This document shows positions 24,610 to 34,226 of a DNA stretch of 49,884 bases, piece after piece. The stretch comes from Lachnospiraceae bacterium (GTDB taxonomy: Bacteria; Bacillota; Clostridia; Lachnospirales; Lachnospiraceae): positions 82,129-132,012 of the forward strand of contig JAUNWX010000003.1 in the NCBI GenBank assembly GCA_030540075.1, written 5' to 3'. Made by a program: the position numbers and the translations under genes. How positions within the stretch are numbered: the stretch's first letter is position 1; each line of letters starts with the position of its first letter. Below the pieces are notes generated by a model, which saw only the letters and a list, made by a program, of their open reading frames with translations, was not told the DNA's origin and searched no databases.

Positions 24610-27528
24610 TCAAGAGATGACCTCGACCCGGCTGCCGCCGGCGCGTTCCTTCGTGACGACAAGCTGCCGGTCGATCTGCTGCTTCAGTTCTCCGACATGG
24701 GAGATGATGCCGACGAGGCGATGGCCCTCGGTGAGCTCCGCGAGCGCCTGGATCGCCGCATGCAGCGAGTCCTCGTCGAGGGAGCCGAAGCCCTCATCGA
24801 CGAACATGGTGTCGAGGCGGATGCCGCCGACGCTCGAGCTGATCTCGTCGCTTAAGCCGAGGGCGAGGCTGAGCGAGGCCTTGAAGGACTCGCCGCCCGA
24901 GAGCGTCTTCACCGAGCGCAGCGTGCCGTTGTAGTGGTCGAGCACGTCGAGCTCGAGGCCCGACTGTGCCTTCAGATTCTCGGCACTCTTCCGGCGCACG
25001 AGCTCATACTGCGCATCACTCATGATCATGAGGCGCGTGTTCGCCCGTCGGAGGATCCGGTCGAAGTAGGTCGTCTGGATATAAGTCTCGAGCGTCATCT
25101 TCTCGCTGCCGGCCACGGTGCCGTTCGCGGTGTTCGAGAGCTCGCTCATCCAGGCATAGTGCCGCTCCTTCTCGCTGAGCTGCGCTGCACCATCCTTGAT
25201 CCGTGTAAGCTGTGCCTTATTATTCTCTATACGGGCAATGACGCCATCGGCCTCCGCCCGCCGCTGCTTCCGAAGACCACTGAGTCTGGTCTGCTCCGCC
25301 CGCTCGGCTTCAGCATCATACTGCGCGCCTTCGGCCGTCTTCGCCTGCTCCTCGAGCTTCTGCAGCGAACCGCGGAGCCCGGCGATCGTCTTTTCCTCGG
25401 TACGAAGCGCCTGCTCTGCCTGCGTGAGCGCTGCGTCCGCCCGGGTCTTCAGATCATCGAGGCGGCTGATTTCTGCCCGGGCTTCGCGTTCCGTCGGGAA
25501 CGGAAGCTTCGCCTGCTGCTTTTCGATTTCATCATGGGTGGCCTTCTGTGCCGTCTGCAGCTCGATCTGCTGCGCCTCCGCCTGCCGGATTTCCTCGCTC
25601 AGCGCTTCGAGCTTCCGCTCTGCCTCCGGGATCTGCTGCTCGAGGCCCGTCTTTCGCTTCGCCCGAAGCGTCAGTTCCTTCACGGCGGCCTCCAGTGCGC
25701 CTGCCGCGGTCTGCGCGTCGGCACAGGCCGCCTGCATACGCTGGTAGCCCTCGTTCAGTACCGCGGCGGTCACCACCACGCTTCCGTTCGGTGCCTGCGC
25801 GTCGCTGTGCACCGATGGCCTATGTGCTGCGCCCTCGTGTTTCGTTTCCGTCGTGCCCTCGCAGTCCGTGGCCGCCTCCGGTGCCCCCGGGTTCTGCATC
25901 TTCACATCACCGAGGAGCATCGCACACTGCTGCAGCACATGTTGTGCCGAGGCCTCGTAGTCACCCTTCAGTCCATTGGCCGTCCGGCTCTTTTCGTCCA
26001 TCTCCCGGTGAAGCTGCTCCGACAGCTGCTGGGCCTTCTGCACATCGGCTTCCGTCGGTGCCCCCTCGGAGAGGGTTGCGAGATGACTCTCCCCGGTGAT
26101 GTCGTGCCCGCAGACCGGACAGCGATCGCCCGGCTTCAGATCGCGTGCGAGGATACCGGCCTGCTCACAGAGAAACGCCCGGTTCTTTTCTTTATAGGAA
26201 GCATCGGCCTCCTCGAAGCGGCTCATCGCCGTCGTCAGTGCCTGCTGCGCCGTCTTCAGTGCCCGGTGCTTTCGGCTGAGCGCATCATAGTTTTCCTGCA
26301 GTGCACGGAGCTCGTTCTGCTTTCGTGCATTGGCCTCCTGCGCTGCCTGCTTCGTCGCGAGCTCTGCCTCCACACTGCCGAGGGTCTGTAGCTCCTGCTT
26401 CGCTGCTTCGATCTGCTGTTGTCCCTTCGCCTGCTTCGCTGTCCGCTTCGCCTGCTCGGAAATCAGCTGCTCGAGCTCCTTCCCCCGCGCCGTCTGTACC
26501 TGTAGAAGCGTCCCGAGCTCCGCATACTGCGGCAGTACCTCCGTAAGCACGGTGATCCGGCGCTCCAGTTCTTTTCGTTCCGGCTCCCGCGCCTGCTCCG
26601 CTTCATAGTGCTTCTGCAGCACGTCGAGCTTCGGCTCTGCCTCCTGAAGCTGTGCCTTCGTACGGTCGAGATCTGACTGCAGCTTCTGATACGCTCCGAT
26701 CGCCGTCAGGTGGCCGCTGATCTTTTCGAGCGCCGCGCTCGCCTCGTTGATTTCCGTCTCAAGCTGTCCGCGACGCGTCTCATCGTCCGCGATGATCCTT
26801 TCGAGGAGGGCCAGCACGTCCGCCGTCAGCAGCGCTCCCTGATGCGCCTGCTCAAGCTCGAGGGAAAGCGGGCTCAGCGGATCCGCCGTCGTGGACTGCA
26901 CATAGTGCTCGATGGCCTTCCGCGCATCCTCCTTTTCGACGAAAAGTCGCTTCGCATCACTCAGGATCTGCATCTGCAGGGCCTTATAATGTTCGGTTTC
27001 GAAGAGCTTCCGGAAGATTTCCTGGCGTTCCTTCGTGTCCGCGAGCAGCAGCTTCAGGAAGTCGCCCTGCGCGATCATCGCGATCTGCGAGAACTGCTGG
27101 TGATTGACGCCGAGGATCTCGAGGATCTTCCGATCCACCTCCCGCGGCTTCGTGAGCACCGCACCGTCCGGCAGCGTGAGCTCTGCGTCCGCCTTCTGGA
27201 TCGTCGTGCCGCCCCCGCGCTTCGCCGGGCGCTCGTACTCCGGATTCCGCTTCACGGTATAGTCCTGTCCACGGTAACGGAAGCACATCTCGACCTCCGT
27301 CGGGGTCTCCGGCTCCGCATACTTCGAGCGCAGCATCCCGGCGGTCCGGTTCTCGCCCGAGGCCTCGCCGAAGAGGGCGAAGGTGATCGCGTCGAAGATC
27401 GTGGTCTTGCCCGCGCCCGTGTCGCCCGTGATGAGATAGAGCCCGCTCTCGCCGAGCTTCTCCATATCGATGTCTGTCACGCCCTTATAGGGTCCGAAGG
27501 CGGACAGCTTTAATTTCAATGGTCGCAT
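24610..27528 (-). CDS. sbcC: Exonuclease subunit SbcC
   Basis: SbcC is the Rad50-like SMC ATPase that works with SbcD to cleave hairpin and cruciform DNA and process double-strand ends. The 972-residue protein has Walker A GDTGAGKT at 35-42, two long coiled coils, a zinc hook CPVC at 470-473, the ABC signature LSGGES at ~875 and Walker B with D loop (FVDEGFGSLDED) at ~905. Residues ~545-582 are a low-complexity insertion in the second coil. The ATG at 27528 follows TGGAGGA; a 49-residue upstream extension is rejected. Its downstream partner site is the terminator at 24.4 kb. Confidence 0.94.
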   Translation of the reverse strand: MRPLKLKLSAFGPYKGVTDIDMEKLGESGLYLITGDTGAGKTTIFDAITFALFGEASGENRTAGMLRSKYAEPETPTEVEMCFRYRGQDYTVKRNPEYERPAKRGGGTTIQKADAELTLPDGAVLTKPREVDRKILEILGVNHQQFSQIAMIAQGDFLKLLLADTKERQEIFRKLFETEHYKALQMQILSDAKRLFVEKEDARKAIEHYVQSTTADPLSPLSLELEQAHQGALLTADVLALLERIIADDETRRGQLETEINEASAALEKISGHLTAIGAYQKLQSDLDRTKAQLQEAEPKLDVLQKHYEAEQAREPERKELERRITVLTEVLPQYAELGTLLQVQTARGKELEQLISEQAKRTAKQAKGQQQIEAAKQELQTLGSVEAELATKQAAQEANARKQNELRALQENYDALSRKHRALKTAQQALTTAMSRFEEADASYKEKNRAFLCEQAGILARDLKPGDRCPVCGHDITGESHLATLSEGAPTEADVQKAQQLSEQLHREMDEKSRTANGLKGDYEASAQHVLQQCAMLLGDVKMQNPGAPEAATDCEGTTETKHEGAAHRPSVHSDAQAPNGSVVVTAAVLNEGYQRMQAACADAQTAAGALEAAVKELTLRAKRKTGLEQQIPEAERKLEALSEEIRQAEAQQIELQTAQKATHDEIEKQQAKLPFPTEREARAEISRLDDLKTRADAALTQAEQALRTEEKTIAGLRGSLQKLEEQAKTAEGAQYDAEAERAEQTRLSGLRKQRRAEADGVIARIENNKAQLTRIKDGAAQLSEKERHYAWMSELSNTANGTVAGSEKMTLETYIQTTYFDRILRRANTRLMIMSDAQYELVRRKSAENLKAQSGLELDVLDHYNGTLRSVKTLSGGESFKASLSLALGLSDEISSSVGGIRLDTMFVDEGFGSLDEDSLHAAIQALAELTEGHRLVGIISHVGELKQQIDRQLVVTKERAGGSRVEVIS

Positions 27529-27631
27529 TCTGTTCCTCCACACATTTCCATCGGATTCTGCTCGGCGCGGATGCCAGCGTTCCGCATGCTGCTCGCCGCA
27601 CGGAATCCACTTATACCAGATCTCTATACGT

Positions 27632-28948
27632 TCAGTTCTGTGCTTCCCAGATCTTCTCCATCTGCGCCTGCACATAGCGCGCCTGCTCCTCGGTCATGTC
27701 CTTATGGTTCTGCTTCTCGAAGAGCTCCGAGAACAGGTCGAGCGGGGACTTCTCCTCGAGCTGCTCGAGCTCCAGGCGCTCGCTGCCCTGGCCACGTGTC
27801 CGCGCATTATCGTAGTCAAGTTTCATCAGGTTCGGGTAGATCACCTGCAGGTGCCGCGCCGCGTCCGGGACCTCGATCTCGTCGGTGAGCGTCGCGTGGA
27901 TGTAGTCGTCCGTCGCCGTGCCCTCGTAGTTCGCGCGCAGCGTGAGTGCCTCATAGCTGCCGCGGATCTCCCGCAGGTCGTGGAGCGGCTTCAGTTCCCG
28001 TGTGCCAATGCAGACGTCCACGACGCCATCTGCTTTCTTCTCCCCGATCTCGACGACCGTCACGGACTTGTGATGGCGCGCCTCCGAGAAGCTGTATTTC
28101 AGTGGGGTGCCGGCGTAGCGGATGACCGGACCGGCAGTCGTGTTTTCCACCGCCGATGCGGGGCTTTCTGAACGGTCGACTGAGGATGCTTCCGAATCCG
28201 CAGCGGCGTTTCCGATCGTATCCACTGCTTCCGGGGTCGCTTCCTGATCGGCAGAATCCTCCTCGGGTGCCGGCTGGAAGCGGACCTGCTGTGGTCCGTG
28301 CAGGTGCCCGAGCGCCACGTAATCAAACGGCGCGAATACGGACGCGTCGACGTTATCGGTGCCGCCGACGGAGATGTCCTCCGAGTCGGAGCGGCTCGCA
28401 CCGGTCACGAACTGATGCGTCACAAGGAGATTCCGGTACGTCGGGTCGATGTCCATGTGCGCGATCGCGACCCGCATGGCATCCGTGTAGCTCTCGATGG
28501 TCTCCTCTGGATAGAAGCGACGGACATTGGCCGGCTTCAGGAACGGCAGGAGGTAGACATCGACCGGCGGCGTGCCAGACGCAGACTCATCGAGGCAGCG
28601 GATGCACTTCACGTGGCCGTCGTACACCGGCGAAAGGTAGATGCCGGAACGGTCCATGAGACGGTTGCCGAAGGCGATGCGCTCCGGTGAGTCGTGGTTG
28701 CCCGCGATGATAAAGACGCGCAGCCTAAGCGCGGCGAGCTGATACAGGAACTCGTCGAAGAGCTCGACCGCCTCCGCGCTCGGGATCGCCTTATCGTAGA
28801 TATCGCCCGCGAGGATGACGCCACCGTCCGGCTGCTCCTCGCGCAGGATCGTGAGAATCTGTTTCAGAATGTAACGCTGATCCTCCAGCATCGGAAACGC
28901 ATTGACGCGCTTCCCGATATGAAGATCCGCGAGATGGATGAATTTCAT
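27632..28948 (-). CDS. sbcD: Exonuclease subunit SbcD
   Basis: SbcD is the Mre11-like nuclease of the SbcCD complex. The metallophosphoesterase motifs are DLHIG (8-12), GDIYD (48-52), GNHDSPER (83-90), THQF (177-180) and GHLH (214-217). At 438 residues it is longer than usual because of a ~46-residue Glu/Ala/Ser/Thr/Asp-rich insertion at 226-272. It is 103 nt upstream of sbcC. A possible promoter (TTGATA, 16 nt, TAATAA; 29045-29018 on the minus strand) lies ~75 nt before the start. Confidence 0.94.
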   Translation of the reverse strand: MKFIHLADLHIGKRVNAFPMLEDQRYILKQILTILREEQPDGGVILAGDIYDKAIPSAEAVELFDEFLYQLAALRLRVFIIAGNHDSPERIAFGNRLMDRSGIYLSPVYDGHVKCIRCLDESASGTPPVDVYLLPFLKPANVRRFYPEETIESYTDAMRVAIAHMDIDPTYRNLLVTHQFVTGASRSDSEDISVGGTDNVDASVFAPFDYVALGHLHGPQQVRFQPAPEEDSADQEATPEAVDTIGNAAADSEASSVDRSESPASAVENTTAGPVIRYAGTPLKYSFSEARHHKSVTVVEIGEKKADGVVDVCIGTRELKPLHDLREIRGSYEALTLRANYEGTATDDYIHATLTDEIEVPDAARHLQVIYPNLMKLDYDNARTRGQGSERLELEQLEEKSPLDLFSELFEKQNHKDMTEEQARYVQAQMEKIWEAQN

Positions 28949-29238
28949 GGTAAATCCTTTCGAGCACTATCCTATTTACAGCCACTGACATTAAGCTGGT
29001 AAGCTTTCACACGTATTTTATTATAAATGATTTTTCCTATATCAAGGAATGATTTTCAGTTTTGACAATTCAGGGATATTGTGCCCTTATTTTTCAATAT
29101 CATTCACAGAACCGTTACAATCGCCTGCATTTTATATTTTCCGCCGCTCATTTCATTAAAATAAAAACATTTAATACTATTTATAAGTTATACTATAAAT
29201 ATATATCTGCAATGACCGCCGAAGAAAGGAGGCGCTTT

Positions 29239-30705
29239 ATGAAGAACCTGAAGAAGCTGACGATTCTGCATTCGAACGATATGCATGGTGATTTCCTCGA
29301 AGAGGAGATCGACGAGAAGCTGGTGGGTGGTGTGTCACTGCTCTCCGGCTATGTCAATAAGGTCCGCCGGGAGGAGCGGAATGTAATCTATGCCGTCGCG
29401 GGCGATATGTTCCGTGGCAGTGTCATCGATTCGGAGTATAAGGGCACCTCCACGATCGGCATCATGAACCTGGTCGGACCGGATGTCGCAACCATCGGAA
29501 ACCACGAGGTCGACTACGGGCTCGCGCATCTCCTTTTCCTCGAAAAGTGCGCCGACTTCCCGATCATCAATGCAAATCTCCACATCAAGTCGAACGGCCG
29601 CCGTATGTTCCGGCCATACTGGATCGCGAAGCTCGACGGCATGAAGATTCTTTTCATCGGCATCATCACCGAGGAGGTCCTCGCCGCCACGAAGAGTGAC
29701 GAGCTGATCGGCTCCTTCGTCGATATCGCGGAAGCCGCGCATGAGGTCGGCAACATCTGTAACGCGTACAATGCCATCGATATCGACTTCACCGTGCTCC
29801 TCACGCACATCGGCTTCGAGGAGGATAAGAAGCTCGCCGAGATGCTGGACCCGGACTGGGGCGTGGACATCATCATCGGCGGCCACAGCCATACGCTTCC
29901 GGAGGCACCGGCGAAGGTCAATGACATCTACGTCGTACAGGCCGGTACGGGCACGAATCAGATCGGCCGCTTCGACATCATGGTGGATACCGACCGGAAC
30001 GCCATCGACAGCTTCACCTGGCAGATCATCCCGATCGACGACAGCCACTGCCCGCGTGACCGCGAGGTGGAGAATTTCATCCGGCACTACCGCGATGTCA
30101 CCTCGCAGAAGTATGATCGCATCGTCACCCGTTTCGCCCATGAGCTGACGCATCCGAAGCGCAATCAGGAAACCTCGCTCGGTAACCTCATCGCGGATAT
30201 CCTGCGCGACAGCTTCGCGATCGACCTCATGCTGATGGGCTCCGGTGCGATCCGAAGCGAGGTCCTCGGTCCGGTGGTGCACTACGGCGACCTCGTCGAG
30301 TGTCTGCCGTATGACGACGCAGTCTTCATGCTGAAAGTCACCGGCACGCAGCTCGAGCGTATGATCCGCCATATCCTCCGGGAGGATGCCTTCGTCGGCG
30401 AGCACACGGAGTTCTACCAGTTCTCGCATGGCATGCGCATCGTCTGGTCCCGAAGCGCCCAGGCCTTCCGTGAGCTGACGCTCGACGGTGAGCCGCTGCA
30501 CGCCGACCGTCTCTACACCGTCGCGATGCAGAAGTACCACTACACGAACCTGAAGCCGTTCCTCGACATCACCCTCGAGGAGGCGGAGGAAAACGGCAAG
30601 ACCAGTGTACTCTCCACCTCGGCCCGCGATGTCGTCGAGGAGTACATCACTGTGAATCAGCACCTCGCCCGGGAAGTGGAGGGACGCCTCGTCGTGGAGG
30701 CGTGA
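29239..30705 (+). CDS. 5'-nucleotidase/2',3'-cyclic phosphodiesterase family enzyme
   Basis: This 488-residue protein has the metallophosphoesterase motifs LHSNDMHGDF (near residue 10), GNHEVDYG and GGHSHT, followed by a C-terminal 5'-nucleotidase domain (SLGNLIADILRD, MGSGAIRSEV, CLPYDDAV). Most relatives are exported, but this one has no signal peptide or wall anchor, so it is probably cytoplasmic (compare YunD-type proteins). Substrate is not clear. The start at 29239 follows AAAGGAGG. The AT-rich 290-nt region upstream holds divergent promoters for it and sbcD. Nine bases after the stop, the 231-nt inverted repeat begins. Confidence 0.88.
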   Translation: MKNLKKLTILHSNDMHGDFLEEEIDEKLVGGVSLLSGYVNKVRREERNVIYAVAGDMFRGSVIDSEYKGTSTIGIMNLVGPDVATIGNHEVDYGLAHLLFLEKCADFPIINANLHIKSNGRRMFRPYWIAKLDGMKILFIGIITEEVLAATKSDELIGSFVDIAEAAHEVGNICNAYNAIDIDFTVLLTHIGFEEDKKLAEMLDPDWGVDIIIGGHSHTLPEAPAKVNDIYVVQAGTGTNQIGRFDIMVDTDRNAIDSFTWQIIPIDDSHCPRDREVENFIRHYRDVTSQKYDRIVTRFAHELTHPKRNQETSLGNLIADILRDSFAIDLMLMGSGAIRSEVLGPVVHYGDLVECLPYDDAVFMLKVTGTQLERMIRHILREDAFVGEHTEFYQFSHGMRIVWSRSAQAFRELTLDGEPLHADRLYTVAMQKYHYTNLKPFLDITLEEAEENGKTSVLSTSARDVVEEYITVNQHLAREVEGRLVVEA

Positions 30706-30716
30706 TGCCAGATCCT

Positions 30717-30947
30717 GCCGAGGGCCGGAGGACAGCCACCAGAAGCACAGTACTCCGAGACCGGATCCATCAAAAATCGGACCATAAGAACCAGTAGGCC
30801 CTCCGCAAACGACTGAGTTTTCTTTATGAAAACTCAGTGTTGCGGAGGGTGCTAAGGAAAAATCACTCCAACTGGTTCTAATGGTCCGATTTTGATTCCT
30901 CACGGTCTCTCCATATGGCTTCTGGTGGCTGCCCTCCGGGCCTTGGC
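30717..30947. repeat. 231-nt imperfect inverted repeat
   Basis: The two halves are complementary along almost their whole length. Paired blocks from outside in: GCCGAGGGCC/GGCC(T)TGGC; GGAGGACAGCCACCAGAAGC with GCTTCTGGTGGCTGCCCTCC; GAGACC/GGTCTC; AAATCGGACCAT/ATGGTCCGATTT; AGAACCAGT/ACTGGTTCT; CCCTCCGCAA/TTGCGGAGGG; and an apical perfect 11-bp stem ACTGAGTTTTC with a TTTAT loop. It has no coding potential. It could be a structured RNA, a mini-transposon, or an exaggerated transcription stop after the nucleotidase gene. Parts match smaller hairpins in the window. Confidence 0.85.
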
Positions 30948-31028
30948 TTATGTATTGTGACGATTTCTGTATATCTTGCTGTGGTTTCTCGATATAATGT
31001 AGAAAAATGTAATGGGAGTGTGGAGAAA

Positions 31029-31529
31029 ATGAGTGAAGAGTTCAACATCCGGCATGCATGTATGGCGGATATCGATGCGATCACCGCAGTAGAAGCCGCG
31101 TGCTTCCCAGCAGCGGAGGCCGCGACGCGGGAGGAGTTTGAAGGACGCATCCAGTATTATGGTGATCATTTCTGGCTGTTGTACGAGGGGGATCAGCTGA
31201 TTTCCTTCGTGGATGGCTTTGTGACAGATGAAGCGGATCTCACGGATGAGATGTATGAGCGTGCGGAGATGCACGATGAACATGGTGCATGGCAGATGAT
31301 TTTCGGAGTGAACACGCTCCCGGATTACCGGAAGCGGGGGTACGCCGGACGGCTTCTCTGTCGCGCCATCGAGGACGCCCGGCAGCAGAGACGAAAGGGC
31401 CTCGTCCTTACCTGCAAGGACCGCCTGGTGCACTACTATGCGAGCTTCGGCTTCGTGGATGAGGGCATCAGTGAATCCACGCACGGAAACGTCGAGTGGC
31501 ATCAGATGCGGCTGACCTTCGGCGATTAG
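31029..31529 (+). CDS. GNAT-family N-acetyltransferase
   Basis: This 166-residue protein has the GNAT fold: N-terminal IRHACMADIDAITAVEAACFP, and the acetyl-CoA loop in VNTLPDYRKRGYAGRLLCRAIEDAR (motif R-K-R-G-Y-A-G), then ALVLT-like strand VLTCKDRLVHYYASFGFVDEG. The acceptor is unknown. The ATG at 31029 follows a GGAG; a TATAAT at 30993-30998 may be its -10 box. An upstream in-frame extension would run into the inverted repeat and is rejected. Confidence 0.87.
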   Translation: MSEEFNIRHACMADIDAITAVEAACFPAAEAATREEFEGRIQYYGDHFWLLYEGDQLISFVDGFVTDEADLTDEMYERAEMHDEHGAWQMIFGVNTLPDYRKRGYAGRLLCRAIEDARQQRRKGLVLTCKDRLVHYYASFGFVDEGISESTHGNVEWHQMRLTFGD

Positions 31530-31776
31530 TTTCGAATGAACACGTGGTATACTGTATCATGGTGGCATGTAGGATGATGAACACCCTCTGATTTTTCTGC
31601 ATTTCCTATGCTGGACCGATGGTAAGCGAGGGACGTCGTGGTATAATAAACATACCTGTAAGACTTTAAATGAAATTTCAAACAGGATGAAAAGAAACGA
31701 CCCTGTCATGAGGATGATGGCCTGATCATGATGCGTTCTGATCCTTATTGCAGATGATAAAAAGGGGGAAACAGCG

Positions 31777-32442
31777 ATGGCAGATGAGCTGAAGAATACG
31801 ACGACAGGTGCCGGCATCGCACCTGCGGGAACGCAGAAGCGGGCTCCGCGAAACGATGTGAATGGCGTGCCGAGAACAGAGCGCTTACGCCGCCCGGCCG
31901 ATCCGAATGAGCTGCTGACCCATAATCAGCCACCGCGGCGTGCCATCCCGAATCGCCCGGCAGATCCGGAGCGGATGGGTGTGCCGCTGCAGGCGGTGAA
32001 AAAAGAGGATGCATCGAGCTACACCGGTGGGCTCGCGGCAGAGGAAGCCGCCGCGAAGCAGGCGAAGTCCCGCCGCAACAGTGACAGCTTCATGCCGGGC
32101 GCAGGCTATGAGGGCCCGACCAATGCAGAGCTGATGATTGAAATCCGACGAAACCGCTACATCATGATTGCAGTGCTCGTACTGCTGCTCATCATGCTCA
32201 TCACCTTCTTCGGTTTCGGTATCTACATCTACCGTACCTTCCAGACCTATGAAACGCAGCTGCAGGACGCCTTCGAAACCATGGAGAAGATCGACGATAT
32301 GGTCGGCAAGCTTCAGCGCACCTACCAGACCTACAGCGGTCAGATCGATGACTTCTTCGATGTCGTCAGCGAGCTGAAGGGCTATGTCGAGACCTTCAAG
32401 AGCCTCCTCGGCTCACTCCCGAAGATCCAGCTTCCGTTCTAA
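31777..32442 (+). CDS. Unknown single-pass membrane protein
   Basis: I do not recognise this 221-residue protein. Residues 1-120 are disordered and rich in Pro, Arg, Ala and Asn with no signal peptide. One membrane helix lies at ~130-152 (YIMIAVLVLLLIMLITFFGFGIYIY). A C-terminal ~65-residue helical, probably coiled-coil, segment follows (FETMEKIDDMVGKLQRTYQTYSGQ). The C-terminal part should lie outside. AAAGGGGG lies 8 nt upstream. Two extended -10 motifs (TGGTATACT at ~31545, TGGTATAAT at ~31639) precede it. It ends at a strong terminator. Confidence 0.7.
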   Translation: MADELKNTTTGAGIAPAGTQKRAPRNDVNGVPRTERLRRPADPNELLTHNQPPRRAIPNRPADPERMGVPLQAVKKEDASSYTGGLAAEEAAAKQAKSRRNSDSFMPGAGYEGPTNAELMIEIRRNRYIMIAVLVLLLIMLITFFGFGIYIYRTFQTYETQLQDAFETMEKIDDMVGKLQRTYQTYSGQIDDFFDVVSELKGYVETFKSLLGSLPKIQLPF

Positions 32443-32521
32443 AAGGCAGGATGATCATACGTATGAGACGAAGATAAAGCCAGAACAAATTTATAAAGAA
32501 CATGTAGTTCTAGAATAACTT

Positions 32522-32570
32522 GAGGGCCTCGCGCTTCTGAATTTGCATTCAGAATGCGCGAGGCCCTCTT
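32522..32570 (+). terminator. Strong hairpin terminator
   Basis: GAGGGCCTCGCGCTTCTGAAT pairs with ATTCAGAATGCGCGAGGCCCTC (one bulge) around a TTGC loop, then TTCATATTTT. It follows the membrane-protein gene by ~80 nt, and converging genes could share it. Confidence 0.8.
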
Positions 32571-32664
32571 CATATTTTGTTCAAGGAAGACATGTATATC
32601 TGAAGACTCAATCATGTACCCATTTCATATCTTCCTGAGCGTCCCAGAATTTCTTTCTATTTAA

Positions 32665-33717
32665 TTATGCTTCGCTGTACAGCAGCCAGTCGATGGCGCG
32701 TTCGAACCAGTCCGCGATGTGCAGGTCGACCTCGCGATGCTTCACCGGTTCGACGACCTCCTGGGTCGAAAGGCTGAGGCCATGCACGCCCTTCGGATAG
32801 AGATGATACTCTACCGGGATGCCGTGTTCAATGAGCGCATTCACGAGGAGCAGAGAGTTCTGTACCGGTACGGAATTGTCCTCGACGGTCTGCCATACGA
32901 AGGTCCGTGGCGTCGATGCGTGCACCTGGGTCTCGAGGGAGAACCAGCGGCGTGCGCGCTCGTAATCGGTATCTTCACCGTACTTCGCGATGAAGTCCTC
33001 TCGCTTTCCGAGCAGCCGCTCGAAGCTTCCAGGATGACAGTACTCTCCGGAACTGATGACCGGATAGCAGAGCATCAGGCCATCCGGACGGAAGAGCTGC
33101 GCAGGATCTGCGGACGGCTGATGCAGTTCCTCCAGTACCTCCGTGAAGATCGGATCTCCATTCCAGTCCGTATCATCGAAGTGAATGCCGATCGAGGCGG
33201 AAACATGGGCACCGGCACTGAAGCCGCAGAGATAGACCGGCTCGTCCGGGAAGAGCGCCCGCGTCTTTCCGATGGCCCAGGCGACCTGCTTCAGCGGGCG
33301 GAGTCCGAGGATTTCGCTCTCACAGTCATAGTTGAAGACGAGTGCGCGGAAGCCGTAGGCGTTAAAAGCATGGGCGATCGGTTCCCACTCCCGGTGGCTG
33401 AGCCAGCTGTAGCCGCCACCCGGAATCACGATCACGGTGCCCCGCTGCTTTCCGGCGTGTACAGGATGCGGATAGCCTGGAATCGATACAGCATTCACAT
33501 CTGTATGCACCGCCCGCTCACTGAGCGGAACAGCGGAATTCTCAGCATTGGCCACGGAAGAGTGATGGCCGCGTGCCGCGTTGAGGGCATCCGGAAAACC
33601 GGCCTGGATGGCCTCGGCCTGCGCGGCGACGTTCCGTGGGAGCCGACCGGCGGAAAGCGTCGCCTCCTGGTCCTCCTCGTAGATCAGTTTTGCATCATAT
33701 ATACCTGTATAGATCAT
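32665..33717 (-). CDS. Alpha/beta hydrolase (acetyl-esterase type)
   Basis: This 350-residue hydrolase has the oxyanion-hole motif PGGGYSWLS at ~99-107, the nucleophile Ser167 in CGFSAGAH and a C-terminal His in KGVHGLS, as in carbohydrate acetyl/feruloyl esterases (BD-FAE/axe-like). No signal peptide is seen, so it would act on imported, decorated oligosaccharides. Residues ~42-75 are a low-complexity insertion with an ANAEN peptide. The ATG at 33717 has TGGAGG 5 nt upstream. It follows the KdgF-like gene but is separated by a terminator, so it may have weak readthrough or its own promoter. Confidence 0.82.
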   Translation of the reverse strand: MIYTGIYDAKLIYEEDQEATLSAGRLPRNVAAQAEAIQAGFPDALNAARGHHSSVANAENSAVPLSERAVHTDVNAVSIPGYPHPVHAGKQRGTVIVIPGGGYSWLSHREWEPIAHAFNAYGFRALVFNYDCESEILGLRPLKQVAWAIGKTRALFPDEPVYLCGFSAGAHVSASIGIHFDDTDWNGDPIFTEVLEELHQPSADPAQLFRPDGLMLCYPVISSGEYCHPGSFERLLGKREDFIAKYGEDTDYERARRWFSLETQVHASTPRTFVWQTVEDNSVPVQNSLLLVNALIEHGIPVEYHLYPKGVHGLSLSTQEVVEPVKHREVDLHIADWFERAIDWLLYSEA

Positions 33718-33735
33718 AATTTCCTCCATCCGATG

Positions 33736-33776
33736 AAAAAATCACGGGGCCTCGACGATTCGAGGATCCCCGTGAT
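33736..33776 (-). terminator. Terminator of the KdgF-like gene
   Basis: On the minus strand ATCACGGGG, a 2-nt bulge and CCTCG pair with CGAGG and CCCCGTGAT around a 6-nt loop, followed by TTTTTC. It lies between two genes on the same strand. Confidence 0.88.
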
Positions 33777-33816
33777 ATGGTGGTTCAATGTTGTCGCCCG
33801 GCAGTGCGTGGCGTAC

Positions 33817-34170
33817 TCAGTCCTTCACGAAATCCTCGCGGTATGGTGTGAAGATGTCGATGAGCTGTCCGGCCTCGAGGCAGACACAGCCGTGCTCGAC
33901 GCCGTCGGTCTTCAGAAGGGTATCGCCCTCGGTGACGATGTGCTTCTCCCCATCAATCGTGAACTCGAACTTACCGGACTTGATATAGGTGATCTGGGTG
34001 TGCGGGTGATGATGGAGCTTGCCGATGGCGCCCTCATCGAAGGTATTCTCGACGACCATCACGTCATCGGAGTACGCAAGGACACGCTTCGTGACGCCCT
34101 CCCCGCCGGACTCTGTGACGATATCCTTATAAAATACCCAACGTTCATTCTTGTGCTCGTGATTTAACAT
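33817..34170 (-). CDS. Cupin protein, KdgF-like
   Basis: This 117-residue single-domain cupin has metal-binding motif 1, KLHHHPHTQITYIKSGKFEF (His cluster plus Gln), and a second motif with the TDGVEHGC histidine. KdgF enzymes convert 4,5-unsaturated uronates from pectin or alginate to linear keturonates; sequence and size fit, and hexuronate genes lie elsewhere in the window. Other small cupins cannot be excluded. The start follows AAGGGAGAA. A promoter (TTGTAA, 17 nt, TAAAAT) lies ~55-85 nt upstream, and a hairpin terminator ends the gene. Confidence 0.68.
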   Translation of the reverse strand: MLNHEHKNERWVFYKDIVTESGGEGVTKRVLAYSDDVMVVENTFDEGAIGKLHHHPHTQITYIKSGKFEFTIDGEKHIVTEGDTLLKTDGVEHGCVCLEAGQLIDIFTPYREDFVKD

Positions 34171-34226
34171 CTGTGGTTCTCCCTTTTCTGCTGTCGCGGT
34201 CGCAGACGACCGCCTGTGATGACTCT

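Noticed and set aside
27529-27675. A 49-residue N-terminal extension of SbcC
   Set aside because: SbcC normally starts with the M-x-P-x-x-L motif found at 27528, which has its own ribosome site. The extension is Arg/Trp-rich and overlaps the intergenic gap.
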